Assembly (NCBI GenBank): GCA_035939775.1
Contig: DASZFO010000235.1
Span: 1 to 52,107 of the forward strand
DNA length: 52,107 nt
Direction of reading: 5' to 3'
Origin: Pirellulales bacterium
GTDB lineage: Bacteria; Planctomycetota; Planctomycetia; Pirellulales; DATAWG01
The translations under genes and the position numbers were made by a program. Positions 9,001 through 18,288 of the stretch are shown piece after piece (the stretch's first letter is position 1; each line of letters starts with the position of its first letter). The notes beneath the pieces were generated by a model. That model had not been told where the DNA came from, searched no databases, and saw only the letters and a program-made list of their open reading frames with translations.

Positions 9001-10883
9001 CACCGATCTCCCATGAAATTCTGCGTGTTGTAGGCGTTCATCACCATACCCATGCGAATCGCCACGACCTGCTGCTGCGGCGTCTGCTGGTTACGCGGAT
9101 ACTCGTATCCCCACAGCAACGACCGGTTTGCCACGTCGACGGCGACGACCGCGCCGGCCGACGTGGGACAAATCAGAATTCCGTCGGCGTAGGACGGGCT
9201 CACGCCGGTGGTTCGCCGGAAACCATTTCCGAACGGGTTCGCGTCTTCGGGCGAAGCCAATTGCTGCGACCAATCGACCTTGCCGGTCTTGGCATCGAGC
9301 ACGACCAGGCGAATCTCTCCTTTGATCTCCGCCAACACATACAATCGACCCAACAGCGGCAGCGGCGGTCCTAGGAAAAAAGCGCCCGTGAGCATCGGCT
9401 CGACGTCGATGTCCTTCTTCTGACCGCCGAGGCGCCATTTGATCTTCCCCTCGGTTCGCAATTCGTAGGCGGCCAGCTCATTCGTTGGATTGTCGATGCT
9501 CATCGACGGGATCATCCCGCCGGGGCGGAGAAACATCCGTCGTCGCGGCATTTCGGGAACCGGCGTATTGTCAGGGACCTCTTCCACCTCGAACACATAT
9601 TCACCGTCGCTCGAAAGCGTGCCATACGTGGCGTTCTCCCACAGGCGTTCGCTCAACGATGGATCCTGCGCATTGAATACCATACCATTCACTCGCACGA
9701 ACCCGCCCGCGCCTCGATCGGGCGGCTGACCGATTGGGGAATGGATTTCCCATTTCCGTAAGCCCGTGCGAAAGTCCAACCCGATCAATCCCAACGGCGT
9801 CCGCATCAGCACCCAATCGGAAACGGCCAAGGGCTGCATCACGGGCATCGTGGGCAGATTGCGATCCAGACCCTCTTGCCGAGCGCTCACTGCGGTCTTG
9901 ATCGCTTCCGGGTTCGGCACCACCGGCGTTTCCCACCGGAAGCTCATCAGCGGCATTCCGCCTGAGCTAATGGCATTGCGCGCCGGATTGCCACGATGAA
10001 TCGCCCAGTTGGCCGCTTCCATCGTCTCGGTCGCCTGCGGCCGGCCGAAATTCTCGGCCAGCCACGCCATCGCATGAACTTCATCGACGGCCGTGAAGAG
10101 CTTCACTTCCTTCCCCGCGATCCGCAGCGTGGCGCCGGGATCGTGCTTCTTCAGGTCGATCATCACCTGGCGAGCCCGCGATTCCATGCCGCCGCGGAGC
10201 CAGCAGGCGGCCAACATGACCGAGAGCCCCGGCTCGTACTTCTCCGCCGCTGGAGTTCCTTGCAGCCGTTGAAAGCAAAGGGCGGCCGCCAGCGGCTCGT
10301 CGTGATCGAGCTGGTGGCGGCCCAAGAGCAGCGTCGCGTCGTATCCGGCGCGGGTGTGAAAATAACGCCGCGCAACTTCGGCCACCGCCGCCATGTCGCC
10401 CGCGGTCAGCGCGTCGGCCAGCATCCGCTCGGCCTTCGCTCCGAAGAGAATCTCGTAGGCCTGTAGTCCCTCGGTCGATTGCTCTCCGATCAACCGCTGG
10501 GCTTCCGACTTCAGCCCATTTCGGGCGATCTGGTTCTGTTCGGTGCTGTCGAAATAGTCCTGCGACGACTCGAGGATGTCGTCCAACAGAGGCAGCGCTT
10601 CGCTATAGCGATGGTCCTCGAGCAGCTTCTTGGCCTTTTTGAGTTGCTTGCGGGTCTCGCGATCGCTGTGAAAGACGCCCTCGGCCGTTTGTTCTTCGCT
10701 GCCGTCGCCGGTCGGCTGTCCGACCCCAATCCCCCGTCCGCGGACCCTGAATTGGAAGGGAACTTGCTGGGCGAGTCCTTCGGCCGCGGCGAACCCAGCC
10801 ACCGATAAAGCAATCAGCCCGACTCGAGCCGCACGCCATGCGCAAGGGCGATTTCCGGCCGAATAGCGACTGCGGACCAGCAT
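6060..10883 (-). CDS. Large exported PQQ-like beta-propeller and TPR protein
   Basis: The protein has 1607 residues. A signal peptide spans about residues 16-40 (VGLIALSVAGFAAAEGLAQQ). After a charged linker there is a helical, TPR-like region (ALPLLDDILESSQDYF and following). A first PQQ-type propeller has blades marked by GLRKWEIHSP, GKVDWSQQLA, RSLLWGYEYP and GKLLWKMERG. A second helical/TPR stretch starts near residue 780 (SSDALADRGNIELDEGKLPE). A second propeller has GETLWSRRG, GKPAWPVPAS and TGRSLCQKEL. BamB-like propellers often serve as scaffolds, but this size and two-propeller layout with TPR is typical of planctomycete proteins of unknown function. It is transcribed toward the MoxR operon but separated from it by 123 bases. 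Confidence 0.85.
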   Translation of the reverse strand: MLVRSRYSAGNRPCAWRAARVGLIALSVAGFAAAEGLAQQVPFQFRVRGRGIGVGQPTGDGSEEQTAEGVFHSDRETRKQLKKAKKLLEDHRYSEALPLLDDILESSQDYFDSTEQNQIARNGLKSEAQRLIGEQSTEGLQAYEILFGAKAERMLADALTAGDMAAVAEVARRYFHTRAGYDATLLLGRHQLDHDEPLAAALCFQRLQGTPAAEKYEPGLSVMLAACWLRGGMESRARQVMIDLKKHDPGATLRIAGKEVKLFTAVDEVHAMAWLAENFGRPQATETMEAANWAIHRGNPARNAISSGGMPLMSFRWETPVVPNPEAIKTAVSARQEGLDRNLPTMPVMQPLAVSDWVLMRTPLGLIGLDFRTGLRKWEIHSPIGQPPDRGAGGFVRVNGMVFNAQDPSLSERLWENATYGTLSSDGEYVFEVEEVPDNTPVPEMPRRRMFLRPGGMIPSMSIDNPTNELAAYELRTEGKIKWRLGGQKKDIDVEPMLTGAFFLGPPLPLLGRLYVLAEIKGEIRLVVLDAKTGKVDWSQQLASPEDANPFGNGFRRTTGVSPSYADGILICPTSAGAVVAVDVANRSLLWGYEYPRNQQTPQQQVVAIRMGMVMNAYNTQNFMGDRWSDATATIADGCVLLTPVESDQLFCLSLIDGKLLWKMERGENVYVGGVHDGKAILVGRKQIQAVKLADGKPAWPSPLSLPQGSMPSGRGFLSGGDYFLPLSSAEVASIDLADGRIATRAKSRGGIIPGNLICYKGSVIAQGVDHLYAFYQLDPLKEKIAARLAGNPDSSDALADRGNIELDEGKLPEAIADLRKSFERSPIASTRELLVEALLADLNRDFGASRATVSELEKLIVLDGERIVFLRTLADGLGKSGDRLGALDAYLKLIDMPWNQGEPEIVNSALSVRRDRWVRSRLDQLYAAAIGDESTKFDAAVADRLKMALAAKEPKSLRRFLAYFGTHPAADEAREQLFAQLTGPETLIEREMLLDELQCSGDPVRRRAAVARMAAFLDEAGKPEEAAFFYRRLEHEFADLVCMSGKTGKQVVESLPADSPAKRALAQAAPWPTGNVRRDTTEPHAMRQPQNMQRPFPIAWRGARPAYLETVAVAFDQQNQLVLGHDGLGHERFRVAINDSVQSQMGVVQTISPELNFAAAQGHVLVVNLGNKVLALDTLRQVDSLRTQGGSSRVLWQQDLVELTPNMFNGQPVPTQEIRLPWGASRHVPAAVNNGQSLGVVGPLVHRCVLVQRSRELTAFDPLTGETLWSRRGVERGSEVFGDDEVLVVAPPDGAKDADKATILRTMDGEELGTRTIPVANRRWSYCGRRCLSGRMAGDGKLTFVLSDPWKEQELVLGAFDAGVKPALVGDEAAAFLEPKGRFLMIALADGRKMIDEQLDPEAKLDTIVIQRSPDQYLLFANHPSTQPADRQNQPMPQTVMTVDGGMAPANGLVYAFDRATGKPAWPVPASVEGYHAVLNQGVDLPLIVLMKWNQSGGMADTGEGRSSILCLDRRTGRSLCQKELTQPQANFFNCELSGSRERNTVTLAMPTESLTLRFTNDPVPPEPPYQAGLLPKQSLLGRNPADAALRALFPGSREDGGNDGN

Positions 10884-11349
10884 GGCTCCTCCTCGACGTG
10901 TCGGGGCATCGTTCCTTGCACCCCGTATGTGTTGTTAGTGTCAGATTGGCGATTAAAGTTCAAAGACCTTAACCCATTGCTGTAGAATATCTTACAATTG
11001 TTGGCGAGAACCTGCAAGTTAGTTCCGATCGGTCCCAGGTTGTCGCGGCATCTGTCCAAACCAGCTCACTTGCTGGCGATCAAAATGGGTGCGGACGCCA
11101 ATCTATCCCCGGTTTCGACGTAGTATTCTAGGTGCGCGCCTCGCCGGAGCCATCGGCGTGGTAGTGCGATGCTCCCGAAGATCGCAGACCGCCAGAGTGA
11201 CCGAATGGTCATTTTTCCGGAGTTTTTCGCGATTTTTCGGGTTTTGAGGGTTGCATTTTTGCAAGCGTCGTCTTTAATCATCCGGTCGTTGATTATCAAA
11301 CCGACATCTAATTTACCCCCCGTAAACCCTACAAGGAGGGCCATGGACC
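10884..11349. other. Divergent intergenic region between PQQ protein and HU genes
   Basis: No gene was recognised in these 466 bases. It should hold promoters for both flanking genes. For the HU gene a weak candidate is TTGCAT (11251-11256), 16-base spacer, TTTAAT (11273-11278). AAGGAGGG at 11333-11340 is a strong ribosome-binding site. It decides the HU start: ATG 11350 lies 10 bases from AGGAGG and opens the real gene, whereas ATG 11343 opens a 14-codon out-of-frame peptide. Confidence 0.5.
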
Positions 11350-11694
11350 ATGGCGAAAGCTGCTGCTCCCGCGACTGCATCACCTAAGAAAGCGCCCAGT
11401 AAGACTGAGGTTCTCGCTGCCATCGCCGACGCGACTCAGGCCAACAAGAAGGTCGTCGGCGCGGTTTTGGACGCGCTCTCGGCCGAAATCAAGAAAGCCC
11501 TGAGCAACAAGGGGCCTGGTGTCTTTGCGCTGCACGGTTTGGTGAAGATCGAGCGCAAGAAGGTCCCCGCGAAGCCGGCCCGCAAAGGCGTCCCCAATCC
11601 GTTCAAACCGGGCGAGTTGATGGATGTCGCGGCAAAACCCGCCTCCACCAAGATCAAGGTACGTCCGCTGAAGAGTCTCAAGGAAATGGTCTGA
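11350..11694 (+). CDS. HU-family DNA-binding protein
   Basis: The protein has 114 residues. An Ala/Lys/Pro-rich tail (about 18 residues) precedes the HU/IHF fold: SKTEVLAAIADATQANKKVV (helices 1-2), a GPGVFALHGLVKIERKK strand region, and the arm ARKGVPNPFKPGELMDVAAK, where PNPFKPGE resembles the DNA-intercalating arm of HU. It probably acts as a nucleoid-associated dimer. The longer tail and altered arm fit the divergent HU-like proteins seen in planctomycetes. A strong AAGGAGGG site precedes it. Convergent hairpins follow it. Confidence 0.92.
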   Translation: MAKAAAPATASPKKAPSKTEVLAAIADATQANKKVVGAVLDALSAEIKKALSNKGPGVFALHGLVKIERKKVPAKPARKGVPNPFKPGELMDVAAKPASTKIKVRPLKSLKEMV

Positions 11695-11763
11695 CAGTTA
11701 CAAGTAGTCTGACGGTTACGACCGATTTCACGGCGACGGCCGTTCGATCGGTGGGTGCTCCAC

Positions 11764-11843
11764 GGCGAGAGACATCTCGCCCGGGCGGAAGCATCGCCGA
11801 GCGAGCGGCCGCCTCTGCGCGCCGTGTTGCGCTCCTTGGAGCG
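11764..11843. terminator. Hairpins between convergent HU and giant secreted protein genes
   Basis: GGCGAGA (11764-11770) and TCTCGCC (11775-11781) form a perfect 7-bp stem with a 4-base loop. CGCTCC (11830-11835) and GGAGCG (11838-11843) form a second, shorter hairpin. They lie between two convergent genes, as expected of a bidirectional terminator. No U-tract follows either, so intrinsic termination is only a possibility. Confidence 0.35.
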
Positions 11844-11871
11844 TAATTCCTCTCCGGATAGGTGAGGCGTT

Positions 11872-14800
11872 CTATCCGCCGCGTTTCGCCTTGCTATTCC
11901 GATGCGACGTCGCCGATATGACGCCGAGTGAGTCAAGTTGGGCGAAGATGGCGTCATGGGCCAGCATCCAGCCGCCGTGACGGGAAGCATTTCCCGATAG
12001 CGAGAGAGAGTTCAGCGATGTGACACTGTCCGACACCGCCGCGAGCAATCGGTTGGCCGCAGAGCCAGGGCCGCCGGCCGAGAATCCAGTCAGCTTCTCG
12101 AGAACCAGATCACGAGCCATTGCCGCCGCCGGTGGCGCGGCCGGCACGGATGCAACGGAGGGCGGGACGAATCCCTCGACCGCAATCGCCAGGGGTGTCG
12201 TTTCTGTCCTTGTTGTCGTCGTGGCCGTTGTCTCGCTGATCGTCGTAGTTGTCGTCGCGGAAATTGCAGTCGGAGTCGCTGCCAGAGCAGCGGCGGGCGC
12301 GGCACTGCTCGGCGCGACCGTAACCGCGGAAGTCGCGGGCGAATCAGTAGCCGGTGCGAGAGCGCCACCGCCTTGCCCCGGCGGCGTTGGATCGGTCGCC
12401 GGCAGCGAAGTCAGCAGTGTGGACTGAACCAAATTCAGGTCGATGCCCGTAATCTCTCCCTTGCCGGAGGTATCGTAAAGCGGGTTGTACCCGGCGGTGG
12501 TCGTGAATTGCAAGAAGTGTTGCCGCACGCTACCCCCGTCCACGCCGGTGACAACGCCGTTCTGATCGACATCGCCTGGCAGGATATTGAAGCGGAAGTT
12601 GAAATCGCCTCCGGCAACGGTATCGCCGGAGGGAAGCAGGTTGCCGCTGCCGTTGGCGAATTCGCCGTCGAGCGCCGCGCCCGAGACCTTGCTCGTCACG
12701 GCCGCCGACGGAATGCTGAGCAAGTACTTATCGAGCGGCAATGCGGCTTGATAAACCCACGTGGCCGTGAACGTCGTGCTGTTGTAAGTGAACGAGGCTG
12801 TGCCCAGCGCCGGCGCGGGCCCTAAGTCGGGCGATCCGACGAGCGCGATATTGGCGGTGTTGATATTCACATCGCGGCTGAACACGACCGAGATGATGTT
12901 CACGTTGTTCCAGGGGAGCGACCCGAGTTGGTTCGGACCACCCATCAGCCGATAGCCCAACTGGGCGTCTCCCAGGCCATTGCTAGCCAAATAGTTAAGA
13001 AAGCTCTGCTGCCAGGCGCTGCCGCTGACATAAATGGCGTCGACCTCGGGCGCCACCGGATTGACGACGAAGCTGCCGCTGGCGTTGGCGACGGCGAACG
13101 TGCCAATGCCATCGACGACGTTCGACCCGGCAGCGGTGAACGTGAGCGTGTAGGTTCCGCCGAGCACGTCGAGCGACGACAGATTACCGAGCGTAAAGGT
13201 AATGTTGTCGGATGTCGTGAGCGTCTGCGACGCAGTGAGCAAATTCGGGCCGCCGCTGCGCGAGAACGACAGCGACGAGATCGTGAAGCCGCTGACCGGC
13301 TCGTTGAATACGATCTGCAATTGCGCGGGGCCGGTCGTCACCGTGTTCGGATTGACCGGCGTGATCGTGGCGGTGGGAAACAGTTGCTGAGTGATTGCCG
13401 ACGATTCATTGGAGGCTGGGCCAGCGCCGGATCCATTGATGGCCCGCACGGTGTAATAGTAGTGAGTAAGCTGCGCGAGTCCCGTGTCACTGAAGCTGGT
13501 CGCGTTGAGCGGAGAGGCGTTGATCGGAGTCGGCCCTTCGCCGCCGACCGACGTGCCGCGGTACACGTTGTAGCCCGTGGCGCCGGTCGAAGCGGTCCAC
13601 GAAAGATTGATCTGGCTGCTGGAGATCGAAGCGGCGGTCAGATTTGCCGGTCCTTTGGGCGCGCCGGCGATAAACGTGACGGACGATTCGCCACTCTTGA
13701 CGCTTTCGCCGCCGAGACCGACCGCGGTGACTTCATAATAGAATGTGCCGCCGTTTCCGACCGCGGAATCGACATAGCTCGGGCTGGCGAGTCCGGTAGC
13801 AAGTGGAGTGGTGCCTTCTCCGCCGGCGGTGCTGGCGCGATAGACGTTGAAGCTCGTAGCTCCGGTGACGGTCAACCAGGAAAGCAAGACGTTGCCGCTT
13901 GGCTTGATCGCAGCACTCGGCGTTGCGGGCGCGGCGGGGGGAGTTGCCACAAATGCCTCGGCGCTCGCCGGGCTTTGTCCGCCCGCGTTGATCGCAACGA
14001 CCGTGTAGTAAAACGAGGTTCCCGCAACGGCTGCGGCGCCCGGATCGGCGTACAAAGCGCCGGTAACTCCGGTGGCGTACGGCACCGAACCTTCGCCGCC
14101 GAGTGTATTGCCACGGAAAACGTTGAAGCTACTCGCTCCGGGCGGGATCGTCCAAGTTACGTCGATGTCGTTACTGCCGTTCGAATTATCGATGGCGGCG
14201 GCGACATTTGACGGGGCCGACGGCGCAAGAACGCCGACGGCCTCGACGCTCCGCGCACTTTCACCCGAGCCGTTGACGGACGTTACTTGATAATAATAGC
14301 TGAGGCACGCCTGCCGATTCGGATCCGAGAACGCCGTGCCGGACACGTTGGTGGCAATCGGTGTGATCCCCTCGCCGCCCGGGCTGGTCGCGCGATAGAC
14401 ATTGTAACTCGTCGCGACGCCGACGCTGCTCCACGATAGGTTGATCTGCGTGCCGGCGACCGTCGCGGTGAGCGAGGCTGGGGCGGGAACGCTGGATGCA
14501 GTCGCCGTCGAGTTCACTTCATTGCTGGCGGCGCTCGGGCCGCCGGTATCCACCGCTTTGACAACGTAGAAGTACGGTTGACCGGACGTGGCCGTAACAT
14601 CAGCGTACGACGGGCTCGTCAACTGGCTGGCAATCGGCGATGCTCCCTCGGCGCCGGCGGCGATGCCGCGATAGACGTTATAAGTGATTCCGTTTTCAGG
14701 AATCGCGGGCGGCGCGGTCCACGACAGCGAGATCAGGCCAACGCCCGGCGTGGCCGCAAGACCACTGGGCGCGGCGGTCAATGTGTCGACCGTGGCCCCG

Positions 14801-17800
14801 GTGAAATCGGTGGCGCCGGCGAGGTTAAAGGCTTGCACGTGATAGTCGTAATACTGGCCGATGGCCAGGCCATTGCCGTTCGGTCCGTGGTCCGTATAGC
14901 TGGTCGAGCCGGCGGGCAGGGTGGCGATCAGGTTGAAGGTGCCGGACGAGCCGAACTTGCGGAACACGCTAACGCCAGTCTCCTTATTGGTGGAGTTCGT
15001 GGAATTGAGCTGCCAGGCGATGCTGATGGAGTTGGTGGTCACGGCGGTGACATGGCCGTTGCTCGGCGTCGGCGGCGTCACAGGCATCGTGACCGGCACC
15101 TTCGGCGTAAAGGCGGAATTCGCGACAAAATTAGTCGCCTGGACGCGGTAGCTGTACGTCGCGCCGGGGGTCAATCCCGTGTCGAGGTAGGTGGTGGTGT
15201 TGGGCGCGACGGAAAAATCGGTCACGGTGTTGTCGGGATTCGTGCGTTCGACCGTGAACCCGGTCTCGTTGTTGGAGTTGTCAGTCCAACTGACGTTGAT
15301 CGTGGTTCCCGATGCGGCCGCGGCAGTCAATCCGCTCGGAGCGACCGGCGCCGCGCCCGAGTAAAGTTGGCTCTGAGGCACGAAGTCCTTGGGCGTGCTC
15401 GTGCTCGACCACAGCAGCTCGGCTTCCCACCCACCGCCGTTCTGATAAAAATCCATTTCGATGTCATAAACCTGGCCGCCCGACATGGCGAACGTGCCGG
15501 AGTTCTCGGTCGGAGCGTGGTCGGTAAAGTTGTTGACGACGGTCGTAAAGGTGTTGCTCGTGGTCGGCTTGATGAAGAGCCGGACACCATCATCGCTTTC
15601 CGTATAGAATGTGTACGTTTGCGAGAACTGCGCTTGAATCCGGCCCGTCCACTTGACCGAAAAACCGGTGGAATTCAAGCCGGGGCCGGGCGAGCCGTTG
15701 CCGTTAGGAAAGTCAACTTCTGGATCGACCCGTGTTAGAACGGGAGTGCCCGTTAAATGGTTTCCACCGGAGTCGACGTAATAAGCTCCCTCCAAACCGT
15801 CGCCCGTGCCGGTCGGCGGCGCCTGCGGCGTGGTCACGGAAACGATGTTCGACGGCGCGGAAAACGTTCCGCCTTGAAAGATGTTGTGCGCTTCGACCTG
15901 ATAGTAGTAAGTGGTCTGCGAGAGAAGATTGTTCGAGTCGACGAATGACGTGGAGTTCGCGCTGGCCTCGCCAATTTCGACAAACGGCCCGCCGGCGCTG
16001 GTCGAGCGCTGGATGCTGAAGAAATCCTCGTTGTTGGAGTTGTCCTGCCAGGTGACGTTGACACTTTTGAACGTGAGCGCGGTAGCGCCGGTATTGCTCG
16101 GCGCCGCGGGTCCGGAGGTCGGCGTAACGGGCGGACCATAGGCGACGAGCGACGTGCTCGTGCCGACGAAGACCTGCCCGTCGGCGACCGTCGGGACCGT
16201 AAACTTGTTCACGCTGCCGACGAGTGCATCGCGATTCCCGGCGGCCTGGTTGCTGGTCCAGAGTTCCGCGAGAGTCGAGGCGTTGTAGGCCCGAAGAGTA
16301 TTATCTCCGTTGGCGTTGAGGGCCCACATGATGGCGTTGGTCGTGCCATTGGCCGAGATTGTCGGGCTGCCGGAAAGATTCCCAAAGCCGTCGACGGTTG
16401 TGTGAGTCGCGGTGGTCGAATAGGCGGCGGACCCGTTAGCGATCGAAAACGTCGCGGCGCTGCCGCCGTAACCGGGAACATAATAGATCGTGTTGTTGAA
16501 ATAGGCCGCGGCATTCAGGACGCCGGACAACTCTTTTTGCTCCTCCACAACGTGATCGGTTACGACATTGTTCGGATCGAATTTCCCCATATTGTCGCGG
16601 TCGATTAAGTAAATCTTTCCTTCTTTGCCCGAGCCGATCAGCAAATGCGGATGGGCGGCATTACCCACCGAATCTGGCAGAATGGTTGTGCCGCCCGAGC
16701 CGAGATCGGTGTCGCCCGCGTTCAGCGATTGATTGTTCGACGGAGAGAAATAGTCCAAGACCTTGAAGCCCCAGCCGTTGATGTTCTGACTCGCCTGGGT
16801 CGTGGTCGTGTCGATGCCGATCTTGACGAACGAATCGGCGTAGTCGCCGTTGACAGGGAAACCTTGCGCGTTCAGGCCTGTCGTCGTTCCATTGGGCGAA
16901 GTGCCGGTGTAATTCCCGTCGAAGGTGCCGTTGCCGGTTTCAAAGTAAAAAATGGGATTGCCGCTGGCGTCCAAGTGCGGATCGATCGTGGTGATGTCAC
17001 CTCCTTGCCAGATTCCGCCGAGGCCGCCGTTGGGGGTTGTGTTGAGCACGCCGGTCAAGGCGAGCGTGTTCTCGTCGAACTTCAGGACCCAGCCGTGATA
17101 GGGTCCGTTGTCGCCGTGGCTGGCCCAGGAGGTGTAGATTTGCCCGCCGAACAGCGTCATGCCTGGCCGGCTCATCTGCCGCAATGCATTGAAGTAAACG
17201 CGGCTTTGCCCATTGATTGTGATTTGTCCGTCCCCACTGCCGAATACGAACGGATCTTGGTTGGTGGCGCTGGCGCTGATTTGGGTGCGATAGACATACC
17301 CGCTGGTATCGTCCGTATCGGCGATCACATGACTGGCGATGACCGCCCCGTTCTGGATATTGATCTTGAAGAGTTCGGCAACGTAGTGCGTGTGGTTCGT
17401 CCCGCCGACGGGAACGATCTGTTTCGTCTTCGTGATGACGAAGATCGCGTTCTGCGAGGCGTCGATCGTCGGTGTCCCGGTGATTCCGATCTCGGGGTTA
17501 ATATCGCTCGAATTGACGTCGCTATTAGGGACGCTCGTAATCGTCGTCGCGCCCGCAAGCGCCACGCCGCTAATGGCCGGATTCAAGAACGAGTCGTACC
17601 ACAATACGTTGCCCCCTTGGGCATCGATCGCGTAAAGACCGTCGTGCTCAGTGGCAGCGAAGACGGTGTTGTGAATGCCTGGAAAGTTGCCGGCCGTGAT
17701 GTTCACGCCTGGCACATAAAGTGGTTCGGCGTAGGCCTGACCGTCGAGCGGCGTCGAGAACGTCTTGCCGAACGTGGAAGTGTTAACGTTCCCTGGCGTG

Positions 17801-17985
17801 AGCAGCGTTTCGGTCGAGTTGACCCCGCTGGACTGTGCATCCATGTGGTAACTCAGCACGCTGGTTGCCAGCACGAGCCGTGGCTCAAGCCGTTCCAGTC
17901 CAAGACCGGCCCGCTCCCGATGCCTAGAGTTTTTGGACGACCGATTGCGCTTTAGGTCCGCCTTCCGCCTGCGATTTCGGAGCAT
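11872..17985 (-). CDS. Giant secreted protein: PQQ-like propeller, PA14, FN3 repeats, dockerin-like
   Basis: The protein has 2037 residues. The N-terminus is basic and contains LERLEPRLVLATS, the planctomycete LEPR-XLL export motif. Residues about 40-620 look like a PQQ-type propeller (TEHDGLYAIDAQGGNVLWYD). An FN3 domain follows, then a PA14 domain at about 730-880 (GLEGAYYVDSGGNH, FYTESDDGVRLFI), then seven more FN3 domains. Four or five of these share near-identical YNVYR..S.GGEG strands, indicating internal duplication. An Ig-like domain (ITPVNPNTVTTGPAQLQIVF) precedes a dockerin-like segment at about 1795-1852 (DVDQNGVVTGVDG, DTSGKGEITGIDLN). The tail is Ala/Thr-rich. PA14 and FN3 modules suggest glycan or surface adhesion. 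No catalytic domain was recognised. Confidence 0.88.
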   Translation of the reverse strand: MLRNRRRKADLKRNRSSKNSRHRERAGLGLERLEPRLVLATSVLSYHMDAQSSGVNSTETLLTPGNVNTSTFGKTFSTPLDGQAYAEPLYVPGVNITAGNFPGIHNTVFAATEHDGLYAIDAQGGNVLWYDSFLNPAISGVALAGATTITSVPNSDVNSSDINPEIGITGTPTIDASQNAIFVITKTKQIVPVGGTNHTHYVAELFKINIQNGAVIASHVIADTDDTSGYVYRTQISASATNQDPFVFGSGDGQITINGQSRVYFNALRQMSRPGMTLFGGQIYTSWASHGDNGPYHGWVLKFDENTLALTGVLNTTPNGGLGGIWQGGDITTIDPHLDASGNPIFYFETGNGTFDGNYTGTSPNGTTTGLNAQGFPVNGDYADSFVKIGIDTTTTQASQNINGWGFKVLDYFSPSNNQSLNAGDTDLGSGGTTILPDSVGNAAHPHLLIGSGKEGKIYLIDRDNMGKFDPNNVVTDHVVEEQKELSGVLNAAAYFNNTIYYVPGYGGSAATFSIANGSAAYSTTATHTTVDGFGNLSGSPTISANGTTNAIMWALNANGDNTLRAYNASTLAELWTSNQAAGNRDALVGSVNKFTVPTVADGQVFVGTSTSLVAYGPPVTPTSGPAAPSNTGATALTFKSVNVTWQDNSNNEDFFSIQRSTSAGGPFVEIGEASANSTSFVDSNNLLSQTTYYYQVEAHNIFQGGTFSAPSNIVSVTTPQAPPTGTGDGLEGAYYVDSGGNHLTGTPVLTRVDPEVDFPNGNGSPGPGLNSTGFSVKWTGRIQAQFSQTYTFYTESDDGVRLFIKPTTSNTFTTVVNNFTDHAPTENSGTFAMSGGQVYDIEMDFYQNGGGWEAELLWSSTSTPKDFVPQSQLYSGAAPVAPSGLTAAAASGTTINVSWTDNSNNETGFTVERTNPDNTVTDFSVAPNTTTYLDTGLTPGATYSYRVQATNFVANSAFTPKVPVTMPVTPPTPSNGHVTAVTTNSISIAWQLNSTNSTNKETGVSVFRKFGSSGTFNLIATLPAGSTSYTDHGPNGNGLAIGQYYDYHVQAFNLAGATDFTGATVDTLTAAPSGLAATPGVGLISLSWTAPPAIPENGITYNVYRGIAAGAEGASPIASQLTSPSYADVTATSGQPYFYVVKAVDTGGPSAASNEVNSTATASSVPAPASLTATVAGTQINLSWSSVGVATSYNVYRATSPGGEGITPIATNVSGTAFSDPNRQACLSYYYQVTSVNGSGESARSVEAVGVLAPSAPSNVAAAIDNSNGSNDIDVTWTIPPGASSFNVFRGNTLGGEGSVPYATGVTGALYADPGAAAVAGTSFYYTVVAINAGGQSPASAEAFVATPPAAPATPSAAIKPSGNVLLSWLTVTGATSFNVYRASTAGGEGTTPLATGLASPSYVDSAVGNGGTFYYEVTAVGLGGESVKSGESSVTFIAGAPKGPANLTAASISSSQINLSWTASTGATGYNVYRGTSVGGEGPTPINASPLNATSFSDTGLAQLTHYYYTVRAINGSGAGPASNESSAITQQLFPTATITPVNPNTVTTGPAQLQIVFNEPVSGFTISSLSFSRSGGPNLLTASQTLTTSDNITFTLGNLSSLDVLGGTYTLTFTAAGSNVVDGIGTFAVANASGSFVVNPVAPEVDAIYVSGSAWQQSFLNYLASNGLGDAQLGYRLMGGPNQLGSLPWNNVNIISVVFSRDVNINTANIALVGSPDLGPAPALGTASFTYNSTTFTATWVYQAALPLDKYLLSIPSAAVTSKVSGAALDGEFANGSGNLLPSGDTVAGGDFNFRFNILPGDVDQNGVVTGVDGGSVRQHFLQFTTTAGYNPLYDTSGKGEITGIDLNLVQSTLLTSLPATDPTPPGQGGGALAPATDSPATSAVTVAPSSAAPAAALAATPTAISATTTTTISETTATTTTRTETTPLAIAVEGFVPPSVASVPAAPPAAAMARDLVLEKLTGFSAGGPGSAANRLLAAVSDSVTSLNSLSLSGNASRHGGWMLAHDAIFAQLDSLGVISATSHRNSKAKRGG

Positions 17986-18288
17986 TGCTCTTCCCTACTA
18001 GTTCCCTATTAGGCATTCCATCTCCGGCGACTAAACCAGATAGACGGGATACGAAGCCAATCAACATGGAGTCGAGAATCGACAAGACAACTCACGCCTG
18101 TTCTCGGAGATCGAAAGCTTGATCTCCTCTGAATTCCTGCACCCTCACTTTAACTGACGATAGGTATTTCGCAAGCTTTATTGGCGCGAAACTGCGTTTT
18201 CGCGCCCGGCGGTCGTGACTGTGCTCCCTCACTGGAATGGGAATTGTGGCGGACGCAGGTGGCCAACGACGTGCTGGGCCGAGCAATC
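17986..18288. other. Intergenic region with two hairpins
   Basis: No gene was seen. GGCGCGAAA (18183-18191) and TTTCGCGCC (18198-18206) form a perfect 9-bp stem with a 6-base loop, downstream of the TPR-methyltransferase stop on the minus strand; it is a plausible terminator although no clean U-run follows. GGAGATC (18106-18112) and GATCTCC (18121-18127) form a 7-bp stem inside the probable leader of the giant secreted-protein gene. Confidence 0.45.

Noticed and set aside
11343-11387. Upstream ATG as start of the HU gene
   Set aside because: It is out of frame with the HU coding region and ends after 14 codons.
12928-14211. Long plus-strand open frame opposite the giant secreted protein
   Set aside because: It is a high-GC antisense shadow; the minus strand carries clear FN3 and Ig-like domains. 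The same applies to 515-2254, 1584-2609, 6567-8306 and 16645-17955.
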